From positions 95,914 to 159,913 of the forward strand of contig NZ_WRXN01000016.1 in NCBI RefSeq assembly GCF_009758205.1: DNA of 64,000 nt, read 5' to 3'. Source of the DNA: Chitinophaga tropicalis. Lineage in GTDB: Bacteria > Bacteroidota > Bacteroidia > Chitinophagales > Chitinophagaceae. The stretch's first letter is position 1; every line of letters starts with the position of its first letter. The position numbers and the translations under genes were made by a program. The notes below the pieces were generated by a model. That model had not been told where the DNA came from. It made no database searches and was given only the letters and a program-made list of their open reading frames with translations. Below are positions 46,589 through 56,400 of this stretch, in pieces.

Positions 46589-47671
46589 TTAACTTTTCCA
46601 GAATGAAGGGATGTTACGATCTTTCAAAAACCGGATGATCTGCCTGAGGGGTACTCCCTGGTTATAATCCAGTTGTTCTGCAGGACCGCCGGCATGGTGA
46701 AGCGCAAATGGGACCATACTGCTATTGAAGCAGGGAGACCCCGATGAGCCATGTTCTGTGTTAGTATCGTATTGAATCCTGTTGGCGGTTCTGTTGTATT
46801 GAAGCGCCTGGCCAAAAGCCAGTTCAAGTGTACGTCCCTGCGGATGTTGCGGAATGATCACAAAGTCATTTTCCATCATAACCGGGGCATTTTCATGTAC
46901 TTCAAACCATCCCCTCCGGTTGCCGTTGGGAAACAGGTCTTCTCCCACTTCTTCATCCAGTCTTACCAGCGCAAAATCCAGTTCTTCTTTAGCTGGCTCA
47001 CCGTTATTAGGTTTCAGATCAGCTACCCCATACGGGCTATGCGCTTCCAGCCAGTCCTTAAGCAACCCGCAAGGCCTGCCCTTCGGGGCTTGTACACCAT
47101 CATAATCAAACCGGCAACAGATATCTGCATAGTTGTAACCGTTTTCTTCTTTATGGATCTTTTCTACTACATGATAGGCCGTCAGCACCAGGTCCGGCCC
47201 CACAAGCCAGCCCGTTCCCTGTGGCTGCCCCTCGGGGTATTCTATCCGGCATATCCGTGTGCTGGCCCCTCCCAGCTTTGTCATAAATTCTGTGAATGGA
47301 ATAAAAGGCGCTCTTTTATTGACCACCTTTTCCAGCCGCGTTATATCCAGCGGGTCCCGGACAGGGACAATCTCACTACTTTCTTTCTGCGGGCGTTTCA
47401 GTAACAGCTCCCCAATAACTGCTTTTAGTTTAGAGCTCTGTCCATTACGGTAATCGTCTGCCGCCAGCAGCAATTTATCCAACCATCCATCCTCCGCAAG
47501 TGTTACCAGGTCAGTAACAATAAACTTCAATCCTTTGGCTACGTCCAATTCCTGCCTGATGTTAAACCCTAGTTTCAGGAGCAGCATCCGGCTCAGGTTG
47601 TTGAGATCGAAAGCGGCCAGCAGTGCATTCTCCAGCCGCTCTCGTTGCTCATTCGTCAGTTCTATATCCAT
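46589..47671 (-). CDS. EAD1-like adaptor domain fused to a trypsin-like serine protease
   Basis: A 360-residue cytoplasmic protein. Residues 1-95 (IELTNEQRERLENALLAAFD, KLGFNI, KGLKFIVTDLVTLAEDGWLDKLLLAA) match the pattern of effector-associated domain 1. That is a small helical adaptor used in bacterial NTP-dependent conflict systems to join effectors to STAND proteins. Residues 130-340 form a chymotrypsin-fold protease: His167 in LTAYHVVE, Asp232 in EELDFALVRL and Ser310 in TEHGSSGSPCF, so the triad is complete. There is no signal peptide, unlike ordinary exported trypsins. The gene is 16 bases after the protease-nuclease gene. The likely job is regulated proteolysis when the STAND partner is activated. 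Confidence 0.83.
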   Translation of the reverse strand: MDIELTNEQRERLENALLAAFDLNNLSRMLLLKLGFNIRQELDVAKGLKFIVTDLVTLAEDGWLDKLLLAADDYRNGQSSKLKAVIGELLLKRPQKESSEIVPVRDPLDITRLEKVVNKRAPFIPFTEFMTKLGGASTRICRIEYPEGQPQGTGWLVGPDLVLTAYHVVEKIHKEENGYNYADICCRFDYDGVQAPKGRPCGLLKDWLEAHSPYGVADLKPNNGEPAKEELDFALVRLDEEVGEDLFPNGNRRGWFEVHENAPVMMENDFVIIPQHPQGRTLELAFGQALQYNRTANRIQYDTNTEHGSSGSPCFNSSMVPFALHHAGGPAEQLDYNQGVPLRQIIRFLKDRNIPSFWKS

Positions 47672-47687
47672 CTATTATTGTTTTTAT

Positions 47688-49748
47688 TCAGAAGAACCTG
47701 ATCTGTTGCAGGCTTTCCAGTGGCATCTCAAAGCTTTCCTCACTGGTATTAAGAGGGTCCAGTTCTGCCAGGTCGCCAAATGACAGGCCTGTCTGGGCTT
47801 CTATCCAGGAAATGGGCTTTTGGGCAGTGCTATGCTCCCCGAAAATGAACTCTTCTTCCGGCAGGAAGCTTTTTTGTGATATGGAATATCCGGTAGCACA
47901 GAGTTCTCCTGTTTCATCATGAATGAAAGCTATCACCTTCCAGAATGCGAGTGGTATCTTAACACCAAAGCGAATGGGGTCGTTTGTCTTAAAAATTGGC
48001 CCGGTAAACACTGATATCCGCATATCGTCTTTACGGGCATTTTGCAGGGCATAATTCTCCAGTTCAAGCCAGATACCACCATTCATAGACTGCATCTGCG
48101 GAACGGTATTGGTCACATGCATAGAATCGTCATTACCTTGCCTGGCGGCGGCTTTTGTACCCCAGATCGGGTCCTCGCGGCGGGTCATATGTCCGCGGCT
48201 GAACTTCGGCGGATTGCCATAGCACTCCTTCATGATCTGCGCGTTAACAGCAATACGGGGGTCCAGTCTCCAGGCGCCACGCTTCATGCTCACAGAAGTA
48301 AGGCCATCTATATTACAGGCGCTGAAAAAGCACTGGCGGCGGCTTTTGCTCATCATTACCGAGAAATGGGTGTATTTCAGTTCAGATTCATCAGAACCGG
48401 TCAGTTTGAGTATGTCTTTCCGTTTGGAATGCGGCAGCAGTATAGGTAGTGGCACTTCTGTATCCAGGAAATGAGGATCATAACCTGTTCTGTCGTTATA
48501 ATCGTCAGGATTAGCTTCTGTGATGAATGCTTCTCCTTCTTCCCCTACTGCCATTGGATGACCGTTATGCCCTACCTGGGCCTGCGCTGCCGCACCACCC
48601 ACTGTAACAGTTACCTGGATAGGTATGGTAAAACTGGTAGAAGCTCCGGTAGCAGGAGCAGGTATCTGAATGCTGGTGTAATCAGTAGAATTGCCCGGGT
48701 TAGGACCGCCCGTTGTATCATCGTCAATATCTTCCTTTCTCTTTACCGTAGTGGGTTTACCTCTCCATTTATTTGCCCTCTGGTCAATTATAGCCGCCGG
48801 CACCGCATAATTAGCTTCCAGGAAACGACCTGCAAAATGCAAACCTACCGCCTCGCAGGTTTTCAGGTCCAGTATGACAGATCCGGAATTCCCCCCCAAT
48901 GTAGAGCAGTCATGCTGCAACTCATTAGCAGAACTGGCAATGATCTGACCCGGAGCCAGTCTTTTCTTATCATATACATCGCCAAAAATATTCAGCATCA
49001 GCTGTTGATCGGGGATACGGCTATCCCTGGCAGGATAACCTACCACCGCTACGTCCTGCTGTCTTTGCGGGGTGACAGCAGACAACTTAATATGGTCCGG
49101 CATGCGGTCTATCCGGGAAGGTCTTACCCTTATCAATGCCATATCCGGTCCTGGCGAAGGTTCAATGTGCAATACTTCTGCAAACTGGAAGGTGAGTGCA
49201 TCTGTGCGGCCTGCTTCTTCCAGGAAATCGATAAATCCCCTTACAGGCATGCCTCCCTTTCCGGTTTTAAAAACAAAATTGCTGCCGTTCCCTCTTTTTT
49301 CGCTGAATACCTCGGCAACGTGGCGGTTGGTCACGATCAGGTCCCTATCAATGAGCCATCCTGTACCTACCCAGTCAAAGCGGGGGTCATTTTCCAGTTC
49401 AATGCGCCCTACAGCGGTAATAGCCGGTGTCAGCAGGTTTTGCGCCTTGGTTAGTTTGTCCCTCCATACAGCGCTTTCCACATCTCTGAATTCAAGTACC
49501 GCGGTGCTATCGTGGATCTCTAATACGGGCCGGCCAACGCGGAGCACGATCGTCTCCAGGGCCATGCCACCATCCATATTTTCAAGAGCGCCGCCAAAGC
49601 CTTCCAGGCTGCGGGCTTCGTCAAGGAATTTGTCAGACCGGCGTATCCGGCGCAGTTCTTCTCTTAATCTGGGATCATTTTTCTCGATGGCGCCAATAGC
49701 TTTGAGGAGTCTTTCCTTAGTTTCGGAAGGGGTGATTACATTTAACAT
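47688..49748 (-). CDS. Trypsin-like protease fused to a DNA/RNA non-specific endonuclease (bba-Me)
   Basis: A 686-residue protein. Residues 1-100 are a helical/linker start (LLKAIGAIEKNDPRLREELRR). Residues 105-330 are a trypsin-like domain with His143 in VTNRHVAEVF, Asp202 in PDMALIRV and Ser288 in LGGNSGSVILD. Residues 335-400 are a low-complexity linker. Residues 420-660 are a NUC-type nuclease, with YTHFSVMMSKSRRQCFFSACNIDG, the catalytic SRGH (His520) and the metal-site Asn547 in HVTNTVPQ. No signal peptide is seen, so the nuclease is intracellular and must be kept inactive, plausibly until proteolysis. It is the first gene of the four-gene operon. Confidence 0.87.
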   Translation of the reverse strand: MLNVITPSETKERLLKAIGAIEKNDPRLREELRRIRRSDKFLDEARSLEGFGGALENMDGGMALETIVLRVGRPVLEIHDSTAVLEFRDVESAVWRDKLTKAQNLLTPAITAVGRIELENDPRFDWVGTGWLIDRDLIVTNRHVAEVFSEKRGNGSNFVFKTGKGGMPVRGFIDFLEEAGRTDALTFQFAEVLHIEPSPGPDMALIRVRPSRIDRMPDHIKLSAVTPQRQQDVAVVGYPARDSRIPDQQLMLNIFGDVYDKKRLAPGQIIASSANELQHDCSTLGGNSGSVILDLKTCEAVGLHFAGRFLEANYAVPAAIIDQRANKWRGKPTTVKRKEDIDDDTTGGPNPGNSTDYTSIQIPAPATGASTSFTIPIQVTVTVGGAAAQAQVGHNGHPMAVGEEGEAFITEANPDDYNDRTGYDPHFLDTEVPLPILLPHSKRKDILKLTGSDESELKYTHFSVMMSKSRRQCFFSACNIDGLTSVSMKRGAWRLDPRIAVNAQIMKECYGNPPKFSRGHMTRREDPIWGTKAAARQGNDDSMHVTNTVPQMQSMNGGIWLELENYALQNARKDDMRISVFTGPIFKTNDPIRFGVKIPLAFWKVIAFIHDETGELCATGYSISQKSFLPEEEFIFGEHSTAQKPISWIEAQTGLSFGDLAELDPLNTSEESFEMPLESLQQIRFF

Positions 49749-50014
49749 GGGGTGTTGTTTTTGGTGGTGATGACGATACTGTAACTTACCAGGACTGATA
49801 GTTTCAATAATGGCTAAAACGGGGCAGTTGATGTGATTGCGGTTAAGGGAACTTCGACAGAATTCTGGGGTTCTTTCCTTTGCTGAAAACTAAATAAATG
49901 ACCTTTTTCTCATTTTGAGAATCCGGCATAGCAGTAAACATTATAAAAACAGAAAAACCCCGAACATTGTTTTACACTTTGTCCGGGGTTTCGTTTTATG
50001 GGGATTGACCATAA
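49749..50014. other. Intergenic region between the FecR and conflict-system genes
   Basis: Besides the FecR terminator listed separately, the region has a 6-bp inverted repeat, TTCTCA-TTT-TGAGAA (49907-49921), which could be an operator for the conflict operon. On the minus strand TAGTTTTC at 49885-49892 is a loose match to a -7 box but has no clear partner. No gene is seen. Confidence 0.25.
49940..49991 (-). terminator. Intrinsic terminator after the FecR gene
   Basis: On the minus strand AAACCCCG (49984-49991) pairs with CGGGGTTT (49955-49962) around a 21-base loop, followed by a T-rich stretch (TTTTTCTGTTTTTAT). It begins 23 bases beyond the FecR stop at 50015 and would end the sigma/FecR transcript. 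Confidence 0.75.
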
Positions 50015-51163
50015 TCATTTAATGTGCAGCACACCATCCTCATAATAGTAACTAGCGTCCAGCATCTGGGTAGCGCGGTTCAGGAATTTTTCCAGGGGGG
50101 CGTTCCTGTACAGGCTGCCCGAAAATTTCCTGTGAGACAGACCAGGTGAATCTATGATCACCTTTACACCGTACCAGCGGCCTATCACATCGGCTACTTC
50201 CTGTATGGAAGCGGCATTGAAATAGTACTTACCTTCTCTCCAGGCAAGGAGGTTATCTGCGTCAAATGTTCCTGTTTCAAAGGTATTGCCGCTCTCTGTA
50301 GCCAGTAACCCTGGTTTCAGCTGAACGGAGCCTCCTTCTGCGGATTGTACTTTAACAGCGCCGGTAACAAGGGCTACCTGTGTGCGGTTACTGTCGTACG
50401 TATTGACATTGAAAGTGGTACCCAGCACCTGTACGGTATTTCCTCCAGGCAGGTGTACCAGGAAAGGATGAGCGGGGTCTGCAGCAATATCAAGGTAAGC
50501 TTCACCGGTGATGGTGATCTCCCTGTTATTGCCAGCAAATTTAAAGGGAAACTGTAAGGTGGTGGCTGAGTTAAGCCATATCTTACTTCCGTCTGCCAGG
50601 TTAAGCTGGTAGTTCATGCCGGCGGGTACGGAGAGTGTGTTATATACAGCGGCGGTGTTTCCTGTGGTTTCATATTTCAGGTCTTTACCGGAATTGTTCA
50701 GGATAACATCCCCTGCTTTAACTGTGCTGGCGGTATTGCTGAGCGCTATTTCCTTCCCTCCTGCCACCTGTAAGGTAATGCCTTTGCTGCCTGTTATAAC
50801 CCGTGGTTTATCTGCTCCTGCATTTCTTTGTTGCAGGAACCACATGCCTCCCATTACTACTATTACACTGGCGGCCGCGGCTATTGCGTAACGGATAATC
50901 TTACGGATAGGTGAAGTATGCCTTGGGGCTATCTCTGCCGCAATTTCTGCCGGCAGTACCATATGGTCCTGCCTGTTTTCCCAGAATTGCTGCATTGCGG
51001 GCGATTCAAAGAAGTTTATTCTCTCTTCCCATACAGCGAGTGCGCGTTTATTGGTACGTATTTCTTTTTCAAGAATAAGTTTATCCTCAGGAGAAATGAT
51101 CCCTGCCAGTGCTTCGTATGCAAGCCCTCCTATATATTCTTCGTATGTCTGCGCTTGTTCCAT
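50015..51163 (-). CDS. FecR-family anti-sigma factor
   Basis: A 382-residue inner-membrane regulator that holds an ECF sigma factor in check and releases it when an outer-membrane SusC-type receptor reports substrate. A cytoplasmic N-terminal part (about 1-85) is followed by one membrane helix (about 88-111, YAIAAAASVIVVMGGMWFL). The periplasmic FecR domain (about 115-290) has GKEIALSNTASTVKAGDVILN, SVPAGMNYQLNLADGSKIWLNS and GEAYLDIAADPAHPF, and a C-terminal DUF4974-type secretin-like segment (about 310-382) follows. It is 22 bases downstream of the sigma gene. The nearest receptor with an STN domain is the SusC at 53464. Confidence 0.93.
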   Translation of the reverse strand: MEQAQTYEEYIGGLAYEALAGIISPEDKLILEKEIRTNKRALAVWEERINFFESPAMQQFWENRQDHMVLPAEIAAEIAPRHTSPIRKIIRYAIAAAASVIVVMGGMWFLQQRNAGADKPRVITGSKGITLQVAGGKEIALSNTASTVKAGDVILNNSGKDLKYETTGNTAAVYNTLSVPAGMNYQLNLADGSKIWLNSATTLQFPFKFAGNNREITITGEAYLDIAADPAHPFLVHLPGGNTVQVLGTTFNVNTYDSNRTQVALVTGAVKVQSAEGGSVQLKPGLLATESGNTFETGTFDADNLLAWREGKYYFNAASIQEVADVIGRWYGVKVIIDSPGLSHRKFSGSLYRNAPLEKFLNRATQMLDASYYYEDGVLHIK

Positions 51164-51185
51164 GTTCAGTCTTTACTACTAACGC

Positions 51186-51743
51186 CTATAATGAATTGTT
51201 TAGTTTCTGGCGTAGCATATTAATGCCCCTGTTGAGGTGGTTACGCAAGGTTTTAGCCGTAATGTTCAGCTCATGCGTAATATCTTTCCTCTGCAGTTCT
51301 TCCAGGTAAACTTTTGTAAGCGCCTGTCTGGGCATTGGTGGTAATTCGTTCAGGTACTTTTTGATCTTCCGGTCCATTTCTTCTGAGATGGCTGGTTCAG
51401 GATTCTCTATCTGCTCCTTTTCCTGTATCCTGTAAAGGGTTTGTACTGATGCCTGTTTTTTAGTTTGCATCAGGTTACTCCTACTACAATTATAGCGTAC
51501 GGATTGTTTAAGGTAGGTCCTGAATGTAACCTTTTCTTTAAATACGAGATTATGCAATGTGCGGTTGTGCCACCATTGGGTGAACATATCCTGTACCATA
51601 TCCCGCGCGGCCATGGGATCTCTCAGGTGAAAGGCGGCTTCCAGCACAAGGTATTCGCTATACCTTGTATAGATATCAGAGAACGCTGTCTCATCCCCCT
51701 CCTGTAATCTCTTAAGCAATATAGTATCGTCCTGCTCCAGCAT
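51186..51743 (-). CDS. ECF sigma factor (sigma-70 family)
   Basis: A 185-residue extracytoplasmic-function sigma factor. Region 2 (about 10-80) has DDTILLKRLQEGDETAFSDIYTRYSEYLV and ARDMVQDMFTQWW; region 4 (about 120-180) has LPPMPRQALTKVYLEELQRKDITHELN, the usual helix-turn-helix. The start at 51743 (MLEQDDTILL) is preferred over one 26 codons upstream because the extra residues have no place in the family. It is cotranscribed with the FecR gene, and the pair should respond to an STN-bearing outer-membrane receptor. Whether it drives the locus at 53464 is inferred from nearness only. Confidence 0.92.
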   Translation of the reverse strand: MLEQDDTILLKRLQEGDETAFSDIYTRYSEYLVLEAAFHLRDPMAARDMVQDMFTQWWHNRTLHNLVFKEKVTFRTYLKQSVRYNCSRSNLMQTKKQASVQTLYRIQEKEQIENPEPAISEEMDRKIKKYLNELPPMPRQALTKVYLEELQRKDITHELNITAKTLRNHLNRGINMLRQKLNNSL

Positions 51744-52144
51744 ATTGGTACATTCACGCGGGCCGGGAAGCTGCATATAAATATAAGCGTAGCTGTTATC
51801 AACAGCAGATGCTGCTATCAACAGTGTATACGTAGCTGTTATTCAGTTGTAATAGTTATAAGTCAGTACTTTCCCCTTTTGTTATTGTTTTGTTAAGCCC
51901 TTTGTTAATTATATAGTTCCAACATCTACAACGCTGAGGTTGTAGCATATAGTTAATATCATAGTTTAGTATTGAACTGTCTGTGAGGGAGCAGACAGGC
52001 TCCGTTACTTTATATATACAACCAAAGGCGGTATATAGTTTTGTTCCCCTTCACATGACTTACACCGTCCCCATAATTTCTATAGGAAAGTTATAAAATC
52101 CGCCGAACATTCCATTCATTTTTTTTCCGGGCTCAGCAAAGATA
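51744..52144. other. Intergenic region between the sigma factor and AraC genes
   Basis: This 401-base AT-rich region must hold the sigma-factor promoter, but no clear box is seen. Two hairpins stand out: CTACAAC-N6-GTTGTAG at 51926-51945 and CTGTCTG-N8-CAGACAG at 51977-51998. The second could slow or end AraC-gene transcription. Neither has a convincing U-tract, and no gene is visible. Confidence 0.3.
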
Positions 52145-53119
52145 TTATCTGAAGGTGAGTCTTATTTCTGAGGGGAATTTACCGAAGTAGACATGAAAGG
52201 CATCCCTGAATTTGCTGAAGTCGCCATATCCTACCAGGTAGGCTACGGCATTATAGGGCAGATCCGAATTCCCCAACAATTCAAATGCTCTCATCATTCT
52301 TTTTGAGTTGTAGTACTCATCCGCTGACCTGCCGAACACGGCCCTGAAACCGTCTTCAAGTGCCTGTGGACTGAGATTGAAGTCTTTAGCAATACGCATC
52401 AGTTCTCTTGTATCCTGCAGGTTAGTGTTAAGGTGTACCTGGAGGGCGAAGATGTTTGCCAGGTCCTGATCTTTAATGGTGATACTGTGAAGGTATTTCA
52501 TAATAGTATTAACATATTTTTCCGCAAACTGAATGAGGAGTTCATTTGCGCATTCGGTGAAGAATTTACGGGCTGTAGGGCCTGTTAGTTTGCAGGCCAG
52601 GATCTTTTCTATAATAAGCGCTTCCATGCTGTCTGTCTCCATAGGGGCTGGGTTTATCACGCCTCCTCTCCTGCTTGCCAGCTCCATTACAACAGGGAAG
52701 GTAGTAATACTGTCTGCCAGGAATTGCCGGGCATTCTCATGAAGATCAATATGAAAGCACCAGTATACCCCGGGACTAACATCCGCCCGGTGGTCAATAT
52801 TCCCTGGCACCCACACCATGTTATGCCTTCCTTCGTTAAGCGGAACAAAATCTCCGTTCTGCAGCCAGGCATCAATTTCCCCTTTCAGCATATAATGAAT
52901 TGTTAACAGATCCTTCTGGCTACGGGGCTGGATGGTGGTGGCTGTATGGCAGGTAATGATATGAAATTGGATGGTGAATAATTGTAATCGTATACGTTGT
53001 GAACAAATACTCACTTCATCACTTATATAAGTAAAGGCATTTGCTATGGGTATTCTGTATTTTTCGAGGCCAGGTGGGATATAACCTGGTTTCACAATGG
53101 CGGAGGGTAGAAACTCCAT
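52145..53119 (-). CDS. AraC-family transcriptional regulator
   Basis: A 324-residue protein. The C-terminal 100 residues form a double helix-turn-helix of AraC type, with LMRIAKDFNLSPQALEDGFRAVFGRSADEYYNSKRMMRAFELL and YNAVAYLVGYGDFSKFRDAFHVYFGKFPSEIR. The N-terminal part (about 1-210) has HYMLKGEIDAWLQNGDFVPLNEGRHNMVWVPGNIDHR, a cupin-like sensing fold common in Bacteroidota AraC proteins. The signal is unknown. It is divergent from the SusC operon at 53464, so it may control that operon, its own promoter, or both. Confidence 0.9.
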   Translation of the reverse strand: MEFLPSAIVKPGYIPPGLEKYRIPIANAFTYISDEVSICSQRIRLQLFTIQFHIITCHTATTIQPRSQKDLLTIHYMLKGEIDAWLQNGDFVPLNEGRHNMVWVPGNIDHRADVSPGVYWCFHIDLHENARQFLADSITTFPVVMELASRRGGVINPAPMETDSMEALIIEKILACKLTGPTARKFFTECANELLIQFAEKYVNTIMKYLHSITIKDQDLANIFALQVHLNTNLQDTRELMRIAKDFNLSPQALEDGFRAVFGRSADEYYNSKRMMRAFELLGNSDLPYNAVAYLVGYGDFSKFRDAFHVYFGKFPSEIRLTFR

Positions 53120-53463
53120 AGATCTGGTTAATTAGTTGTTAACAAAAGCACGTTCTCGTTATTCTTCCAGTATTCTAAATTCGTCTGATGGTAGTAAAAA
53201 AGATGGATTTGTAGCTAAATCAATATGACAATTTCAGTCACTTAAGATCATAACGCGGTGTCATAATAACATGATATTGTAAAATTGATGGAAAAAATTT
53301 TTCTAAAAAAATAAAAATACTTGGGACGTTGCTTATGAGGTCTACACTAGGGTTTTGATAAGGGGCGACTATAGAGTGTATCATGTGAGATAATTAGAAT
53401 TTCGAGAATCATCATACAGCTTATAAGTAAATATCAAACTACCAACCAAAATTACCTAGCCTT
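53120..53463. promoter_or_regulatory. Divergent intergenic region between the AraC gene and SusC 2
   Basis: This 344-base AT-rich region must contain the promoters of the AraC gene (minus) and of SusC 2 (plus). I see no strong housekeeping match on either strand. GGGAC (53323-53327) followed by GTCTA (53340-53344) recalls ECF-type boxes, but the 12-base spacer is short for such promoters. No gene or long repeat is seen. Confidence 0.3.
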
Positions 53464-56400
53464 ATGTTAATACGGTCAGCCATTTCGAGCACATGTCGGT
53501 GCTTCGCCAAAGTTCTGTTCTTCGTCTTTCTCGGCAGTCTGTGTTTACACATGAATGCCCAAAGCTCAGGAAAGATCATCCCCAAAGTTACGATCGCTTC
53601 GAGAAGTATTACTATCTCGGAAGTTTTTAAGCTGATACGTAAACAAACGGGAAAGGTTATATGGTACAGGAACGAAGACATTAACGAGAACAAGAAAGTC
53701 ACTGTCAATTTCAAAGACGCAAGCCTCGAAGATGTATTGAGATATCTATTCCAAGCATCTGATATCTCCTGGACCTATGATGATGAAGCGATCATCTTAC
53801 GTAAAAAAAAATTAAGTGAGAACTCAAATCCAAGTACCACTTTAACAGACACTTCTCTTTCCACCATTCAGTTAATAACAGTTACAGGTAAAGTTACAGA
53901 CGAAAAAGGTAGCCCTATTATTGGGGCTACTGTTGTTTTGAAGGGGACAAGAACTGGAACCATCTCTGATTCAAATGGAGACTTTCTGATTACCGATGTT
54001 CCATCAAATGCAGTTTTGACGATTTCTAGTATTTCCTTTGCTACGAAGGATTTTCCAATAAAAAAAAGGACAGTTCTTGGCAACTTAATACTAAATAGAT
54101 ATGAAAAAGTACTAGACGATGTTATTGTTCTAGCTTACACGAAAACAACTAATAGGCTATTGACTGGGAACGTTTCTTCAGTGAAGGCCAAGGACATACA
54201 GAATTCTCCTGTTAACAATCCAATACTCGCAGCAGCCGGCCGTATACCAGGTATTACTATTACTCAATCTTCTGGCTTCGCCAATAGCGGTATAGAAATA
54301 CTTATACAAGGAATTAACAGTTTACAAAAGGGGGTATCTCCGTTTTATGTGATTGATGGGATGCCATATATTCAATCTCTTACAGCCGATTTAGGCACCA
54401 TTTTCAGACCTGGGGGGCGTGGAGAGGGAGCTGGCCCAAATCTTGGGAATCCGTTGTCTTTCATTAATCCGTCAGATATAGAAAGCATCCAAGTGTTAAA
54501 AGATGCGGATGCCACTGCTATCTATGGATCTCGCGCCGCAAATGGGGCCATAATCATTACAACTAAAAGAGGCAAGTCTGGTAAGATGAAACTTGACTTA
54601 ATAATGCAGACAGGTTGGGGCACAGTAGCGAGAAAGTTAGACTTAATGAATACCAAGGAATATCTGACAGTTAGGAGAGAAGCATTTTCGAACGATAATA
54701 TAACCAACATCCCTTCGACTGCTTATGACTTGAATGGAACATGGGATTCTACCAAGTATACTGATTGGCAAAAAGAGCTACTTGGAGGCAAGGCCAAATA
54801 TAGTGATATACAACTTGGAATTAGTGGTGGAAATACCAACTTGCAATATCTAATAGGCAGCAACTATCACAGAGAAACAACTGTTTTCCAAACTGATGCA
54901 GCCGATGTAAAAGCATCTGTCAGGGTAAATTTAGATGTCAACTCAAATGATAAAAAGATATTAATTAACTTTTCTGGCAGTTATTTAGCAGACAACAATG
55001 AACTTCCTCTTGCAGATCAGACCAGAGCTGCAATGACTTTACCTCCAAATATGCCTGATTTAAAAAAGGCGGATGGAAGCTTGAATTTTGCCCCAAATAG
55101 TTCTGGTGTTAGCACAATCACTTCAAATCCACTAGCTAGTTTAAACTCTCAGTATAAGAGCGCAACTAATAGTCTCTTAAGTAATTTAGTCCTCAATTAT
55201 AAGCCAATGCAAAACATATTACTTAAGTTAAACTTGGGCTATAACAATATGCAGACTAATGAATACACTGGAATACCTTTAAGTGCATTTAACCCTGAAA
55301 GACGAACATTTGCAATAAGGCGAGCAGAATTTGGATTCAACAGCGTAAAATCATGGGTTATTGAACCACAGATCCACTACAATCTCGAACGAAGTTTTGG
55401 AAATCTAACTGTAGTGGTAGGAAGCACTATCCAACAAACTACTAAATCAAGAAACCGAATTTCTGCCAGTGGATTCTCAAACGATTGGGTTATGTCTAAT
55501 TTAAACGCAGCTACAACAGTCTCTATTCCTTTCAATTCAATCCTTTTCTCAGAATATAAATATAATGCTGCATTTATACAACTAAATTACAACTATCAAG
55601 ATAGATATTTAGTCAATATTTCAGGAAGACGAGATGGCAGTAGTAGATTCGGAATACAAAGTAGGTTCCACAATTTTGGTTCTATTGGTGCTGCATGGAT
55701 CTTTTCAAATGAACTAGGCATAAAAGACTTGTTTCCATTTCTGAGCTTCGGTAAAATAAAAGGAAGTATTGGCACTACAGGAAATGACCAGATTGGAGAC
55801 TACGCATATGAAAGTTTATACAGGAATAATAACGGAGATATTCCCTATAGAGGAGGCTCTTCATTAGCTATTGACAAAATCAACAATGCTCATTTGCAAT
55901 GGGAGACTACAAGAAAACTATCGATTGGCTTAGACTTGGGCTTTTTACAAGATAAAATTTACTTAAATACTGTTTATTACAGAAATAGATCTTCTAACAT
56001 GTTGATACAAGCAACAATACCGGCCACTTCAGGACCGATTCTGGGACTTGTAGCAAATCTCCCCGCAGTTATTCAAAATTACGGTTTTGAGTTATCCATA
56101 ACAACCACCCAATTGCGGACTAAAGCTATTTCCTGGTCAACAAACGCCAACATTACCATTCCTAAGAACAACTTGAGCTCATTTCCAGGGCTCTCCAACA
56201 GCCCCTACTCAAATGTATATGTAATTGGACAACCGTCAAATTTAGTTAAAAGATTCAGATCAAGTGGGGTAAACCCAACAACTGGTCAGTATGAATTTTT
56301 AGACAAAGATGGAAAGACTACGAATAGCCCTTCTAGTGATCCTCTAAACTACTCAAAAAATATTAATCCTAATCCAACACTATATGGAGGAATATCAAAT

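Noticed and set aside
48471..49454. 327-codon plus-strand open frame
   Set aside because: Antisense to the protease-nuclease gene; the sequence is rich in Cys, Arg and Tyr in a way typical of shadow frames.
53323..53344. ECF-sigma promoter GGGAC...GTCTA upstream of SusC 2
   Set aside because: The 12-base spacer is shorter than the roughly 16 bases usual for ECF promoters; too weak to call as a promoter on its own.
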